Positions 1 to 7,002 of a DNA stretch of 40,507 nucleotides are shown one piece after another (the first letter of the stretch is position 1; the number at the start of each line of letters is the position of its first letter). Location: the IMG/VR virus record IMGVR_UViG_3300044972_001324, positions 1 to 40,507 of that record, one strand, 5' to 3'. Below the pieces are notes generated by a model. The model was not told where the DNA came from. It searched no databases and saw nothing but the letters and a program-made list of their open reading frames with translations. Made by a program: the position numbers and the translations under genes. This DNA is from a virus.

Positions 1-210
1 TAAGACTTTATGTACTGCTGTACCCATCATCATCCAGATGCGATCCATTACATCTTCTTCAATAACGAATTTACGTTTAAGGATACGTATTTGTGGGGCA
101 TCAATTAGCTGTGTAACTGATATATCTCCATTTACCCTATGTCGGTCAACTTCTGTTGCTCGTACAAAGTTAGCGGGTAGGTTGTGTTTGTTAGTTATTA
201 TCGTTGGCAT
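1..210 (-). CDS. PD-(D/E)XK-family nuclease, N-terminal part (runs off the window)
   Basis: An open frame begins with ATG at 210 and leaves the window after 70 codons. The visible segment contains NLPANFVRATEVDRHRV, then DISVTQLIDAPQIRILKRK, then VMDRIWMMMGTAVHKVL. This order (NLP..VRA, DISVT.LI.PP..R.L, D.IW...G.AVH..L) is remembered as the start of phage PD-(D/E)XK (RecB/Cas4-like) exonucleases, which act in recombination or DNA processing. The catalytic D-ExK residues would lie outside the window, so activity cannot be judged. The gene lies downstream of the HNH gene in the same minus-strand early run, 9 bases after its stop. Confidence 0.65.
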   Translation of the reverse strand, partial: MPTIITNKHNLPANFVRATEVDRHRVNGDISVTQLIDAPQIRILKRKFVIEEDVMDRIWMMMGTAVHKVL

Positions 211-219
211 CTGGTCTTT

Positions 220-603
220 TTAAATTAAATAATTATGTTCCCTTGCCCATTTAGGGTTTTCGTGAATCCTTCTTGGGTGACAAGTTGAACAACAAGCCAT
301 AAAGTAATCTACATTGTAAAGTAATTCTCCTATTCTCCCCGCTTTATGATGCAGGTTAGTGGTAGGCTTATTACAATCGTGTACTTCACAAATAGGATGT
401 TCTGATAGGTATTTATCTCTTACGATACGATACTTCTTTAAATCCTCTAATTTCTTGTCGCTAAAGGCGGGGATACGTTTAGTTTTCTTCTTTTCAAGTT
501 TACCTTTAAAGTAACACACTTTACATTCAGCAGGATTCCTACGATATAGAAGTGTGTCACTAAGGTTACATTTAGTACAATCTCCGTACTTAGCTTTTAT
601 CAT
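220..603 (-). CDS. HNH-type zinc protein, phage recombination/nuclease family
   Basis: A 127-residue protein. Two zinc-knuckle-like pairs sit at the N-terminus (C9-C12 and C27-C30). An HNH-like module follows: CEVHDC at 72-77, HH at 85-86, CCSTCH at 104-109 and H114 in a HENP motif. Phage proteins with this arrangement are usually annotated HNH endonuclease or NinG-like recombination nuclease; they cut or process DNA during replication or recombination. The start at 603 overlaps the end of the upstream gene by 14 bases, so the two are probably translationally linked. The neighbouring nuclease fragment supports a DNA-processing role. The exact reaction is inferred. Confidence 0.7.
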   Translation of the reverse strand: MIKAKYGDCTKCNLSDTLLYRRNPAECKVCYFKGKLEKKKTKRIPAFSDKKLEDLKKYRIVRDKYLSEHPICEVHDCNKPTTNLHHKAGRIGELLYNVDYFMACCSTCHPRRIHENPKWAREHNYLI

Positions 604-970
604 TTGAATAAAGTATGATTTTATTCATCATCTTTTTAGACTTTGAAAAGATGGTCCAACGATTTACATCAGCAAAGATTATTTTAATAATCTCCATTAC
701 TAATGTTTGCTTTGTAGCGTTAATACTTCCTTTAGGGGTTTTGCCATCTCCAGCGTAAAAGTGAATGTACTTTTCACAGTTTTCCATAAAATTTTCGTAA
801 CCGTTCTTTTTAACGATTAAACGTAGTTTTTTAGCAAGTGTAGATGATTCGTTAACTGACAGTACGCATTTGTGACTGTAAAGTAATTCATCAGTGCTTA
901 ATCTTTGAATGAATCTTGATAATTCAAGAGTGTCGTTGATCCTTTTCAGACCTTTACTAACATTGATCAT
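590..970 (-). CDS. hypothetical early protein, 126 aa
   Basis: A lysine-rich, soluble-looking protein without a signal peptide or membrane segment. I do not recognise a family. It overlaps the HNH gene by 14 bases and follows a small zinc-ribbon gene, so it belongs to the early minus-strand run. A GDGKTPKGS stretch near residues 74-82 could resemble a phosphate-binding loop but lacks the full GxxxxGK[ST] spacing. ATG at 970 is the first good start, preceded by an A/T-rich leader. Confidence 0.6.
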   Translation of the reverse strand: MINVSKGLKRINDTLELSRFIQRLSTDELLYSHKCVLSVNESSTLAKKLRLIVKKNGYENFMENCEKYIHFYAGDGKTPKGSINATKQTLVMEIIKIIFADVNRWTIFSKSKKMMNKIILYSNDKS

Positions 971-988
971 ATTTATTGGTTTTTGGGT

Positions 989-1129
989 TTACAAGTCACT
1001 AACGATTTCCTTGCCACAATCATTACACTTAAATATGTAACGTTGGTCTTGGTAATCCATATTTATAAGAGTTGTGTTTTTGTGTCTACAAAACAACTGG
1101 TTTATAAACTTTAAAAATCTCTCTCGCAT
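989..1129 (-). CDS. mini zinc-ribbon protein, 46 aa
   Basis: A 46-codon frame from ATG 1129 to TAA at 989. It carries a CRH motif near residues 14-16 and CNDCGK near 35-40, a C-H/C-C zinc-ribbon layout seen in very small phage proteins. An internal ATG would give only 23 residues with the CxxC half, so the longer form that keeps both halves is preferred. It is 4 bases downstream of the preceding gene and fits the tight packing of this run. A nucleic-acid-binding role is inferred from the ribbon only. Confidence 0.6.
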   Translation of the reverse strand: MRERFLKFINQLFCRHKNTTLINMDYQDQRYIFKCNDCGKEIVSDL

Positions 1130-1133
1130 ACTG

Positions 1134-1340
1134 CTATGATTTTTTCATTTTAGTAATAAATTCGAATTGGTCATCCGGGATAGCATCGACTAATTGGTTA
1201 AAAAGAACACAAACAGCTTTTAAACGTTGTTCGTTGTTTTTTAAATCCTTTGGGTCGCATCCGTTGGCTAAGTTAATGTTAACAGCCTTATTAATCGCAA
1301 AGGTCATTTCCTTGTCGATTTCAATAATGTTTTTTGACAT
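1134..1340 (-). CDS. hypothetical early protein, 68 aa
   Basis: A small acidic-to-neutral protein beginning MSKNIIEID, with probable helices and no membrane segment. Family not recognised. It lies 3 bases after the stop of the promoter-proximal gene that starts at 1568 and is probably the second cistron of that transcript. Confidence 0.55.
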   Translation of the reverse strand: MSKNIIEIDKEMTFAINKAVNINLANGCDPKDLKNNEQRLKAVCVLFNQLVDAIPDDQFEFITKMKKS

Positions 1341-1343
1341 ATT

Positions 1344-1568
1344 TTAAAGAGGTTTAAAGGTCATAATAACCTTATGTTTGTAATTTGGGTTATCTCGCTT
1401 GAATGAGCTTTTAGCGGTTGATAAAGCAACTCTTTCTCTTAAGGTCATCTTCTCACGTACAATTAGTTTTGAAGTTCCTGAAAGAGATTGTAAGTGTTCA
1501 GCAGTAGCTCCATCGCATTTGTTTGATTGGTTGATAATGTAACAACCTTGGTTTAAATTGATTTTCAT
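1344..1568 (-). CDS. hypothetical early protein, 74 aa, first gene after a promoter
   Basis: A basic protein (MKINLNQGC start) with no recognised domain. It is the first cistron downstream of a near-perfect Bacteroidota promoter at 1590-1622, with a leader of about 15 bases. The leader AAGAACAATATG is A-rich, as expected for Bacteroidota translation starts. Confidence 0.6.
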   Translation of the reverse strand: MKINLNQGCYIINQSNKCDGATAEHLQSLSGTSKLIVREKMTLRERVALSTAKSSFKRDNPNYKHKVIMTFKPL

Positions 1569-1589
1569 ATTGTTCTTTTTTCTTGGTTA

Positions 1590-1622
1590 CAAAGATAATA
1601 ATTAATAATTAATAATAACAAA
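1590..1622 (-). promoter_or_regulatory. Bacteroidota-type promoter for the 1568 gene
   Basis: On the minus strand TTTG (1619-1622), a 21-base AT-only spacer and TATCTTTG (1590-1597) match the TTTG-N19-21-TAnnTTTG consensus exactly. Transcription would start near 1583, just upstream of the ATG at 1568. This is one of the clearest promoters in the left arm and divides the early run after the DnaA-like gene. Confidence 0.75.
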
Positions 1623-1625
1623 TTA

Positions 1626-2102
1626 TTATAAATAATTTTTTAAAGTTGATTTTAAATTAGATGAATTAAATTTCACTTCCCATTTATCTGAAACTTCTTC
1701 TATACAAGCATTAGCGAAATCAAAGTATTGATAATCTTTTACTTCAATTAGGTTTTCTACTTGTCTAACTGAATGTATAACTGTAGCGTGATTTCTTCCC
1801 CCGATTGATTTAGCGATAACATCTAAGGTTATGTAAGGAGCGTGTTTACGAATGATAAACATTGCTACTTGTCGCATTACTACTACTTCACGTTTTCTTG
1901 ATCGTTCTTGAAAAAGCGGGGGAAACTCTAATCCTAAAAAGTCATTAGCTTTTTCTTTTACAGTATCAATAACATCGTTAATAAATCTAACGTGTGATTG
2001 GAGGTGTGTTTCCCATACAATATTCCTACGTGATTCCCTGGTTAATTTCTGTTGAATCTTACTAATCATTTCTCTGTTTATTGGGTCTGCTAATTGGTAC
2101 AT
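1626..2102 (-). CDS. stand-alone DnaA domain IV-like DNA-binding protein
   Basis: A 158-residue protein. Residues about 68-122 match the DnaA C-terminal helix-turn-helix domain: RKREVVVMRQVAMFIIR, then the signature IAKSIGGRNHATVIHSVRQV at 96-115 (DnaA proteins have GGRDHSTVIHA). The AAA+ ATPase of full DnaA is absent; the first 65 residues are a helical region with no Walker motif. In cells this domain binds 9-base DnaA boxes at the origin. Here it probably binds the phage origin or DnaA-box-like operators, either to recruit host replication proteins or to compete with host DnaA. Start at 2102 follows a TTAAAAATT leader. Confidence 0.8.
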   Translation of the reverse strand: MYQLADPINREMISKIQQKLTRESRRNIVWETHLQSHVRFINDVIDTVKEKANDFLGLEFPPLFQERSRKREVVVMRQVAMFIIRKHAPYITLDVIAKSIGGRNHATVIHSVRQVENLIEVKDYQYFDFANACIEEVSDKWEVKFNSSNLKSTLKNYL

Positions 2103-2107
2103 AATTT

Positions 2108-2602
2108 TTAAATTTTTTTAAATCCTGTTAATCCTGTTAATTGTTCTACTTTGTATTCTACGCTATCGGGTACTTCGTAACCGTGTGATTCGATAAAGTG
2201 AATACAGTCTGTTAAATATTTTCTAAATCTATCCTTAGTCATTCTTGATTTTGGTTCGAGGAAAGGAACTTGCTCACCTGTTTTGGAGTTTATAAGGAAG
2301 TCTTTAGCGCATTGAGTTTTAAGTATTTCATCGGCTTTATACTTATCAACACTTTCCCAGCCTAAGTCTGTAAAAAGGGTCATAGCAACTGAACAAACTA
2401 CTTTGTGGTAATATGCGTACATCTGTTCTTTTTCGGCTTTTAAAACTGTTGGCTCGATTACTATGCTTAGTTCTGTTCCTTGCATTAAAGTAAGGTACTT
2501 TAAGAAGGTTTCGTTACCGTAAAGGTCTATTAGTATATCCCGCAGGTTTATAGCTTGGCGTGGGGTAAACTTAGTTGTGTAAGAGATTATTTTACTGCTC
2601 AT
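2108..2602 (-). CDS. hypothetical protein, possible NinB-like recombination factor, 164 aa
   Basis: The ATG at 2602 is preferred; the longer frame begins with TTG at 2614. It overlaps the end of the upstream gene. The protein is soluble. Its C-terminal third (KSRMTKDRFRKYLTDCIHF, then a GYEVPDS element) resembles the tail of some phage recombination-associated proteins such as the NinB group, where a SKSxMxKxxFxxY motif precedes a helix and a hydrophobic-Pro element. The resemblance is weak. Position between the DnaA-like gene and methyltransferase genes suits DNA metabolism. Confidence 0.5.
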   Translation of the reverse strand: MSSKIISYTTKFTPRQAINLRDILIDLYGNETFLKYLTLMQGTELSIVIEPTVLKAEKEQMYAYYHKVVCSVAMTLFTDLGWESVDKYKADEILKTQCAKDFLINSKTGEQVPFLEPKSRMTKDRFRKYLTDCIHFIESHGYEVPDSVEYKVEQLTGLTGFKKI

Positions 2603-2999
2603 CAGGTTCTTCAATTATTTGAAACATTTTTTTATAAATCATTGCTAAATCGGTACGTTTATTTTCTGCTGTTTTAATTAGTGTACCTAATTCAGGCTTT
2701 CGTTTAACGAATAGATTTTTAAGTTCTGGTAGTGTAAGACCTTTAACTTGCTCACACGCTTCCATAAGGCGGGAAAAACATTGTTGATCGAGATTGTTCT
2801 GTATCTTTTCATTATCTTTAAAACATTGTATAAAAGATTCTAATCCTACAAGTAGTGAAGTAATCTTAATATCAATAAGATAGTTTTTAAGAGAGTACTT
2901 ACTTTCAAATGATTTAGTAAAGTTCTCGAATTTCCCGGTTGAATACTGAAAGTAAATATATCCTATTTTAGTTTCAGTTAGTAGGTAGATGTCTATCAT
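2592..2999 (-). CDS. hypothetical protein, 135 aa
   Basis: Start ATG 2999, and the stop lies inside the start region of the next gene (11-base overlap), suggesting coupled translation. Mixed alpha/beta composition, no signal peptide, no recognised motif. It is part of the replication/recombination cluster. Confidence 0.55.
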   Translation of the reverse strand: MIDIYLLTETKIGYIYFQYSTGKFENFTKSFESKYSLKNYLIDIKITSLLVGLESFIQCFKDNEKIQNNLDQQCFSRLMEACEQVKGLTLPELKNLFVKRKPELGTLIKTAENKRTDLAMIYKKMFQIIEEPDEQ

Positions 3000-3224
3000 T
3001 TAAAAAGGTATTTCTGATTTTTTAATTTTAACTAAATGCTTTCTTAATTTATGTAGTGAGTGAAACTTTCCGTTAATCGAGTAACCTATACACCCGTTAT
3101 TATACACTTGTTTAATCTGTCTATTGGTTTTTAAATTAAAACACTTTTTGCATTGAGTGAATCCGTAATTATCCGCAAAATCAATTACAAATTTAATAGT
3201 ATATCTTATTGATATTGATTTCAT
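3000..3224 (-). CDS. small CxxC protein of a widespread phage mini-family, 74 aa
   Basis: The open frame extends to a TTG at 3266, but ATG at 3224 (MKSISIRYT) is the likely start. It contains CKKCFNLKTNRQIKQ followed by NNGCIGYSINGKFHSLHKLR, an arrangement remembered from many small phage proteins. These read like the zinc/NUMOD-type DNA-contacting segment found next to homing endonuclease domains. No nuclease domain is present, so a DNA-binding or adaptor role is the most that can be inferred. It ends directly before the next gene's ATG at 2999. Confidence 0.55.
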   Translation of the reverse strand: MKSISIRYTIKFVIDFADNYGFTQCKKCFNLKTNRQIKQVYNNGCIGYSINGKFHSLHKLRKHLVKIKKSEIPF

Positions 3225-3268
3225 TCTTACTATGTTTAGTTGCGTGTAGCGAGGAGTTATGTGCAAGG

Positions 3269-4009
3269 CTACGAAACTGCATCTAAACGAGCATTTGTTA
3301 TTTCAATAGCCTTTGGATTAATGTCGCAACCTATAAAATTTCTGTTTAGTTCTTTACAAACTACTGCTGTTGTTCCACTCCCTAAATAATAATCAGCAAC
3401 AGTATCTCCTTCGTTTGAACTTGCTTTTATAATTCGTTCAATTAATGCCTTTGGTTTTTGGGTTTGATACATTTGTATTTCATCATCATTTTGAAAAAAT
3501 CCACTTTTATCTTGCAGTCCTTTTATATTCCACCAATCCTGCAAACTACTTCCGTATTGGTTTAGTTGCTTGTTAAATGTGTATTGATTTGATTTTGTAT
3601 AAAAGTGAATATCATCGTGCGTTCTACGAAAGTATTTTTTACCGTGTCCACCACCTGCTCCGTAACACCAAACAATAGTATTCTTAAAATTATCATACAA
3701 AAAAACATCATCCATTAAACACCTTAACCAATGTGATATTCTCCAATCCATTTGTAAATAAATACTTCCATTTGATTTCAGTACTCGGTGCATTTCTTTT
3801 ATTCTCGGTAAATAAAAATCTTCAATCACCTTTTTATCTGCCTTCAAGTCCTGATAGTCGCCAAAGTTTCTGCCAGTTCCATAAAGTATATCGCAGTAAA
3901 TCAAATCTATACTTTCATCAAGTTGCGACAAAAGGAGTTCAAGGTTATCAACCGCCCTGCACATAACACGGGTTTGGCAAAATGGCTGTTCAGTAATTCT
4001 ATCAATCAT
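3269..4009 (-). CDS. beta-class amino DNA methyltransferase with divergent motif IV
   Basis: A 246-residue SAM-dependent methyltransferase of the circularly permuted beta class (N6-adenine or N4-cytosine). Catalytic motif IV lies near residues 38-46 as YCDILYGTG, where most relatives have DPPY. The SAM-binding motif I is at about 202-214 (DTVADYYLGSGTT, usually DPFxGSGTT), followed by FIGCDINPKAIEI, which contacts the SAM ribose. The TRD is short. The QTQKP pair before the C-terminal lobe is a family hallmark. It would methylate phage DNA against host restriction or act in regulation. The DILY substitution might change activity or substrate. Confidence 0.8.
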   Translation of the reverse strand: MIDRITEQPFCQTRVMCRAVDNLELLLSQLDESIDLIYCDILYGTGRNFGDYQDLKADKKVIEDFYLPRIKEMHRVLKSNGSIYLQMDWRISHWLRCLMDDVFLYDNFKNTIVWCYGAGGGHGKKYFRRTHDDIHFYTKSNQYTFNKQLNQYGSSLQDWWNIKGLQDKSGFFQNDDEIQMYQTQKPKALIERIIKASSNEGDTVADYYLGSGTTAVVCKELNRNFIGCDINPKAIEITNARLDAVS

Positions 4010-4079
4010 TTGTATTTAATTTTAAGTTTAGTAATTCTATTTAGCTTCGGGTTCAGCCACTTCGCCAAGCCGAGAACCG

Positions 4080-4364
4080 TTAGCAGCCATTAAAAGACCG
4101 CCACAACTCGACAAACTTTTCCCGTTTCATTTGCCTTAGTTCTCTATTGTCAGCATACTTTCTTTCGTGGTAAATTTCAATTTCACTCCCACCTGTGAAG
4201 TAAACTGAATACCTAAGCCAAGAACTATCACCGCCAACTTTTCCAACTCGTTCAATTTTGCGTAAATCAATAGTATCACCGCCAATATCAACCAAAGGAT
4301 TAACGGCTGCTAACACATTATTTGCGTCAGTGGGGGTTTCGTGTTTCAAATTATCTTTCTGCAT
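4080..4364 (-). CDS. hypothetical protein, 94 aa
   Basis: Start ATG 4364 (MQKDNLKHE). The middle has a beta-rich LRYSVYFTGGSEIEIYH segment and the C-terminus a basic helix (LRQMKREKFVELW). I do not recognise it. About 70 bases separate it from genes on each side. The downstream gap 4010-4079 has short complementary stretches, including GGTTC/GAACC, but no convincing terminator. Confidence 0.5.
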   Translation of the reverse strand: MQKDNLKHETPTDANNVLAAVNPLVDIGGDTIDLRKIERVGKVGGDSSWLRYSVYFTGGSEIEIYHERKYADNRELRQMKREKFVELWRSFNGC

Positions 4365-4440
4365 ATTATTAAAGTTTTGTTTTTCAAATGAAGTTCAGTA
4401 GTTCAAATCCCCACCAAACGCAAATAATCGTAACGTTATA

Positions 4441-4875
4441 CTACTTCCCTAAATCATAAGCAATGAAATCTTCTTTCATTTTAGTAATTGCAGCTAATGT
4501 AGAGAAAAAATAATCGCTTTTTTCATTGTAAACAATTACAGATTTTCCCATACTTTTGGTAACACTATATATAGCGGTGATGTATTTCTTTTCGTTAATA
4601 AAGGCACTGTCGCAGATGTCAAAAAACTGTAACAAATCTTCTTTAGTTGCAAATTTAATGTACTCAACGCTTATAATTGTTTTATACATTGCGTTTTTAA
4701 AATATATTGCGTAAGTACTTCCATCCTCTCCATAATCAAAGTGTTTCAATGTTACTGCTGTCATTGAGTTTCTACTGATAATAATAGGGTCTTTCATTTG
4801 AATAACCTGTTGTTGCCCTACGCTTGATGCTATCATCCCGATAACAAAAAGTCCTGTGATAATTGTTTTTTTCAT
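4441..4875 (-). CDS. secreted or envelope protein with signal peptide, 144 aa
   Basis: The N-terminus MKKTIITGLFVIGMIASSVGQ is a typical Sec signal peptide: basic start, hydrophobic core, small residues before a likely cut near residue 20. No cysteine follows, so it is not an obvious lipoprotein. The rest is a soluble alpha/beta segment of unknown family. A phage-encoded exported early protein could modify the periplasm, for example by excluding competing phages; that is inference. Start 4875 is supported by the signal peptide. Confidence 0.6.
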   Translation of the reverse strand: MKKTIITGLFVIGMIASSVGQQQVIQMKDPIIISRNSMTAVTLKHFDYGEDGSTYAIYFKNAMYKTIISVEYIKFATKEDLLQFFDICDSAFINEKKYITAIYSVTKSMGKSVIVYNEKSDYFFSTLAAITKMKEDFIAYDLGK

Positions 4876-4893
4876 TTTGTGTTTTTTGTTTAT

Positions 4894-5535
4894 TTATTTT
4901 TTAATTTCGTTTATATCGTAGTAAAAGGAATCTCCATTTGCGCTTACCCACCTGTCGCTTTCAGCTTCTACGCATTGCAAAGTTGTATCTACCTTAAATT
5001 CTTTTGGATCTACTGGAAATTCATTTGTTATAAAATTAGAATCTTTCCAAAATATTCTATTGTTGGGTTGGCAAAGTAAATAACCATCATCTGCTAAAAG
5101 TATATGTCCGCACTTATAGTCGCTTGGCTCATCACTATATGGGTTATTAAACCAATCAACAGTAAATAAGTAAGTAGCCCAAATAAGTGACTTATCTTTT
5201 AAAATAACTTTACATCTTTTTTCAGATAGATAAAAATACTCGACAACAGATACATTTTCTGAAAAACAATCCCAAAGTTGTTTAAAATCCGCAGGAATAT
5301 CTTTTTCAGTTTCTTCATAAAATAGTTCTGATATAGGCACTCTACTACGCAGCATACCGTAGTCTGTCATTATATGGAATGTTAGTATTTTTCCTGCAAC
5401 ACTTTGTATTGCGAAGGCATAACAGTTGTCAAAAATAAGTTTATCACTTTCTTTTTTTGTTAACCAACTTCTTCTTACCTTTAGCTTTAGGTTTGGTATA
5501 TTGGTGTTTAATACATTAGATTCTATTGTTGTCAT
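4894..5535 (-). CDS. hypothetical protein, 213 aa
   Basis: ATG 5535 (MTTIESNVL) is chosen over 5580, which overlaps the upstream gene and encodes a lysine/isoleucine tract that looks like leader DNA. The product is soluble, rich in aromatic residues (FYYDINEIKK at the end) and beta-rich. I recognise no domain. The gap to the next gene is 18 bases, consistent with co-transcription. Confidence 0.55.
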   Translation of the reverse strand: MTTIESNVLNTNIPNLKLKVRRSWLTKKESDKLIFDNCYAFAIQSVAGKILTFHIMTDYGMLRSRVPISELFYEETEKDIPADFKQLWDCFSENVSVVEYFYLSEKRCKVILKDKSLIWATYLFTVDWFNNPYSDEPSDYKCGHILLADDGYLLCQPNNRIFWKDSNFITNEFPVDPKEFKVDTTLQCVEAESDRWVSANGDSFYYDINEIKK

Positions 5536-5564
5536 TTTTTTAAGTTTAATTATTTTTTTTTTAA

Positions 5565-5906
5565 TTACTCCCCCATACAAGCCAATGTGAATTGCATTGA
5601 TCTTACTCGTTCCCTAAAAGATTCACGGTACTTTACCCAATCTTCTTCAGATTCGGCTATGTAATAACCGTTTTTTGAAGCGCAAAGTTTAGGTGCCATA
5701 TTGTGTACACGAATGTATTGTATGTACTTTCTGATTTTAGCATCAGAAGTGTCCATATTTCTTTCAGAAAGTTTCTTTCTAATTTCTCTATTTGTTATTG
5801 CATTTCCCGCCCCTATGCGCAGGGAAATACTTTTAGCAATAAGATTAACTACCCTAATTTCTTCGGGAGTAACATCAACTGTGTATTCTTCAAATCCTTG
5901 TATCAT
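5565..5906 (-). CDS. winged-helix DNA-binding protein, 113 aa
   Basis: Residues about 35-75 (AITNREIRKKLSERNM, then AKIRKYIQYIRV) form a probable helix-turn-helix, followed by a beta wing ending in GYYIAESEEDWVKY. This is a familiar layout in Bacteroidota phage proteins that select whether a branch point is allowed before a tyrosine-rich wing. It probably binds DNA as an early regulator or replication accessory protein. Start ATG 5906 has the leader AGTAAAGTT. Confidence 0.6.
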   Translation of the reverse strand: MIQGFEEYTVDVTPEEIRVVNLIAKSISLRIGAGNAITNREIRKKLSERNMDTSDAKIRKYIQYIRVHNMAPKLCASKNGYYIAESEEDWVKYRESFRERVRSMQFTLACMGE

Positions 5907-5944
5907 AACTTTACTTTCCTTTAATTAGTTCGTCTGTTCTTTCT

Positions 5945-6244
5945 TTAAGCATCAGTATGAAGCTCTTGATTTTGTATTGTATTGTTTTCATTGTACCAAT
6001 CCTTTTCTGTTTCCGATAGATTCTCCCACGTATAGGCGGGGAAATTTAATAGTTCTTCTTCTGTTGCATCCATTTCTTTTCTATTCCATATATCTAAAAA
6101 TAATCTACTATTGGAAACAACTCTTTTTAATTCTCTTTGAGGAATACCAGTTGCTCTACATAACGTTTTAAAGATAGTAATTTCTGCTTTCCCACTTTGT
6201 GCCATAACTCCGTAGGCTTTTAATATAAACTCGTCTTGTGTCAT
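5945..6244 (-). CDS. hypothetical acidic protein, 99 aa
   Basis: Start ATG 6244 immediately abuts the stop of the methyltransferase gene at 6245, suggesting coupling. The N-terminal 50 residues are helical with a possible helix-turn-helix (FKTLCRATGIPQRELKRVV); the C-terminal half is acidic. One ACAATACAAT motif (5976-5985 on the plus numbering) lies inside the coding sequence near its end. Family not recognised. Confidence 0.5.
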   Translation of the reverse strand: MTQDEFILKAYGVMAQSGKAEITIFKTLCRATGIPQRELKRVVSNSRLFLDIWNRKEMDATEEELLNFPAYTWENLSETEKDWYNENNTIQNQELHTDA

Positions 6245-6865
6245 TTATATAACCGTTAATAGTGTTTCTTTTGGATAACTTCCTTTCTTCCATACAAAGT
6301 GAGCATACTCGATTGAATCTGCTGTCAAAGGTTTTAATCCTTCCGCTTTTCTTTTAGCATTTTGCTTATCTGTAATGAATGATATTCTTTTGTGATGAAC
6401 ATAACATCTAATTGGCATTTGTTTTTCAAACAAAGCTTTTCTTGATGCACTTCCAAAGAAATTTAATCTCAATAACATTATCACATATCCGCCTTCGGGA
6501 GCTATCTCTAATGATTTTTTGATAATATCTTCTGCAATATCGAATGGAGGGTTTGTAATGATTATTTTGTGGTCAAGAAAATTTTGTTTATCTGCTTCCA
6601 AAAAGTCCATTATAATGTCTGCTTTTGAATCTTCACGAATATCTAACGAACAAACATCTGCATTAAATTCCGACTGAATAACTGCGGGGTAAGACATTTC
6701 ATCTTCTTCACTACCTCCAGCACAAGGGTCCAACCAATTAATTTTATCAGGTCTATCAATATTTTCATCTACTAAAAATACCGACAAGAACTCTCTAATA
6801 CATTTTTGTGGTGTTACGTAGTAATCTGCTTTATGTCTATCGTAACCTCTGTTTGTTGAACTCAT
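6245..6865 (-). CDS. NPPF-type DNA N6-adenine methyltransferase-like protein
   Basis: A 206-residue gamma-order Rossmann methyltransferase. YYVTP lies at 15-19, SAM motif I LDPCAGG at 45-51, an acidic CSLDIRED motif near 72-79, and catalytic motif IV TNPPF at 104-108. The N-terminal YYVTP and motif IV are characteristic of phage and eukaryotic-virus type adenine methyltransferases. Expected action is methylation of adenine N6 in phage DNA. It is the second methyltransferase of the left arm. Its leader contains ACAATACAAT 24 bases upstream of the ATG, directly after the tRNA-like gene. Confidence 0.75.
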   Translation of the reverse strand: MSSTNRGYDRHKADYYVTPQKCIREFLSVFLVDENIDRPDKINWLDPCAGGSEEDEMSYPAVIQSEFNADVCSLDIREDSKADIIMDFLEADKQNFLDHKIIITNPPFDIAEDIIKKSLEIAPEGGYVIMLLRLNFFGSASRKALFEKQMPIRCYVHHKRISFITDKQNAKRKAEGLKPLTADSIEYAHFVWKKGSYPKETLLTVI

Positions 6866-6896
6866 AGTGTTTAATATTAATTGTTTTTATTGTATT

Positions 6897-6980
6897 GTAT
6901 CAGTACCGGGAATCGAACCCAGTTTTTCAGCTAACATCATGACAAATCGCTGCGTTTTAACCTGTATAAACTACCTGATA
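6897..6980 (-). tRNA. tRNA-like gene with a 15-base anticodon loop centred on CAU
   Basis: Reading the minus strand: acceptor TATCAG pairs with CTGATA (6 bp), U8-A9 follow, D arm GTTT/AAAC has GG in its loop, and T arm CTGGG-TTCGATT-CCCGG is followed by the acceptor strand. The variable loop is AAAAA. The anticodon stem is CAGC/GCTG with a G-A at its end. Instead of 7 bases the anticodon loop has 15 (plus coordinates 6933-6947): six bases, CAU, six bases. Its last nine bases CAUGAUGUU are the exact antisense of AACAUCAUG found at ten gene starts. The acceptor has one irregular position and no encoded CCA. It could be a decayed tRNA, a tRNA-shaped regulator, or an unusual initiator-like tRNA. 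Confidence 0.6.
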
Positions 6981-7002
6981 TATGTTTGGGAGTTACCCCA
7001 AA

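Noticed and set aside
38-223. Plus-strand 61-residue open frame at the window edge
   Set aside because: The minus strand over the same bases encodes a recognisable PD-(D/E)XK nuclease start.
4381-4440. AGTTCAAATCCCC resembling a tRNA T arm
   Set aside because: Flanking bases do not pair as a T stem and no acceptor or D arm is present.
5897-5912. Ten-base complementarity between the second tRNA-like RNA (AUCAUAACUU) and the start of the gene at 5906
   Set aside because: Only one gene shows it, AT-rich ten-base matches are common, and the bases do not lie in the main hairpin loop of that RNA.
6897-6980. Reading the 6.9-kb element as a normal tRNA-Met or tRNA-Asp with a 7-base loop
   Set aside because: Every 7-base loop placement (around CAU or GUC) leaves the anticodon stem unpaired; only the CAGC/GCTG stem with the 15-base loop pairs.
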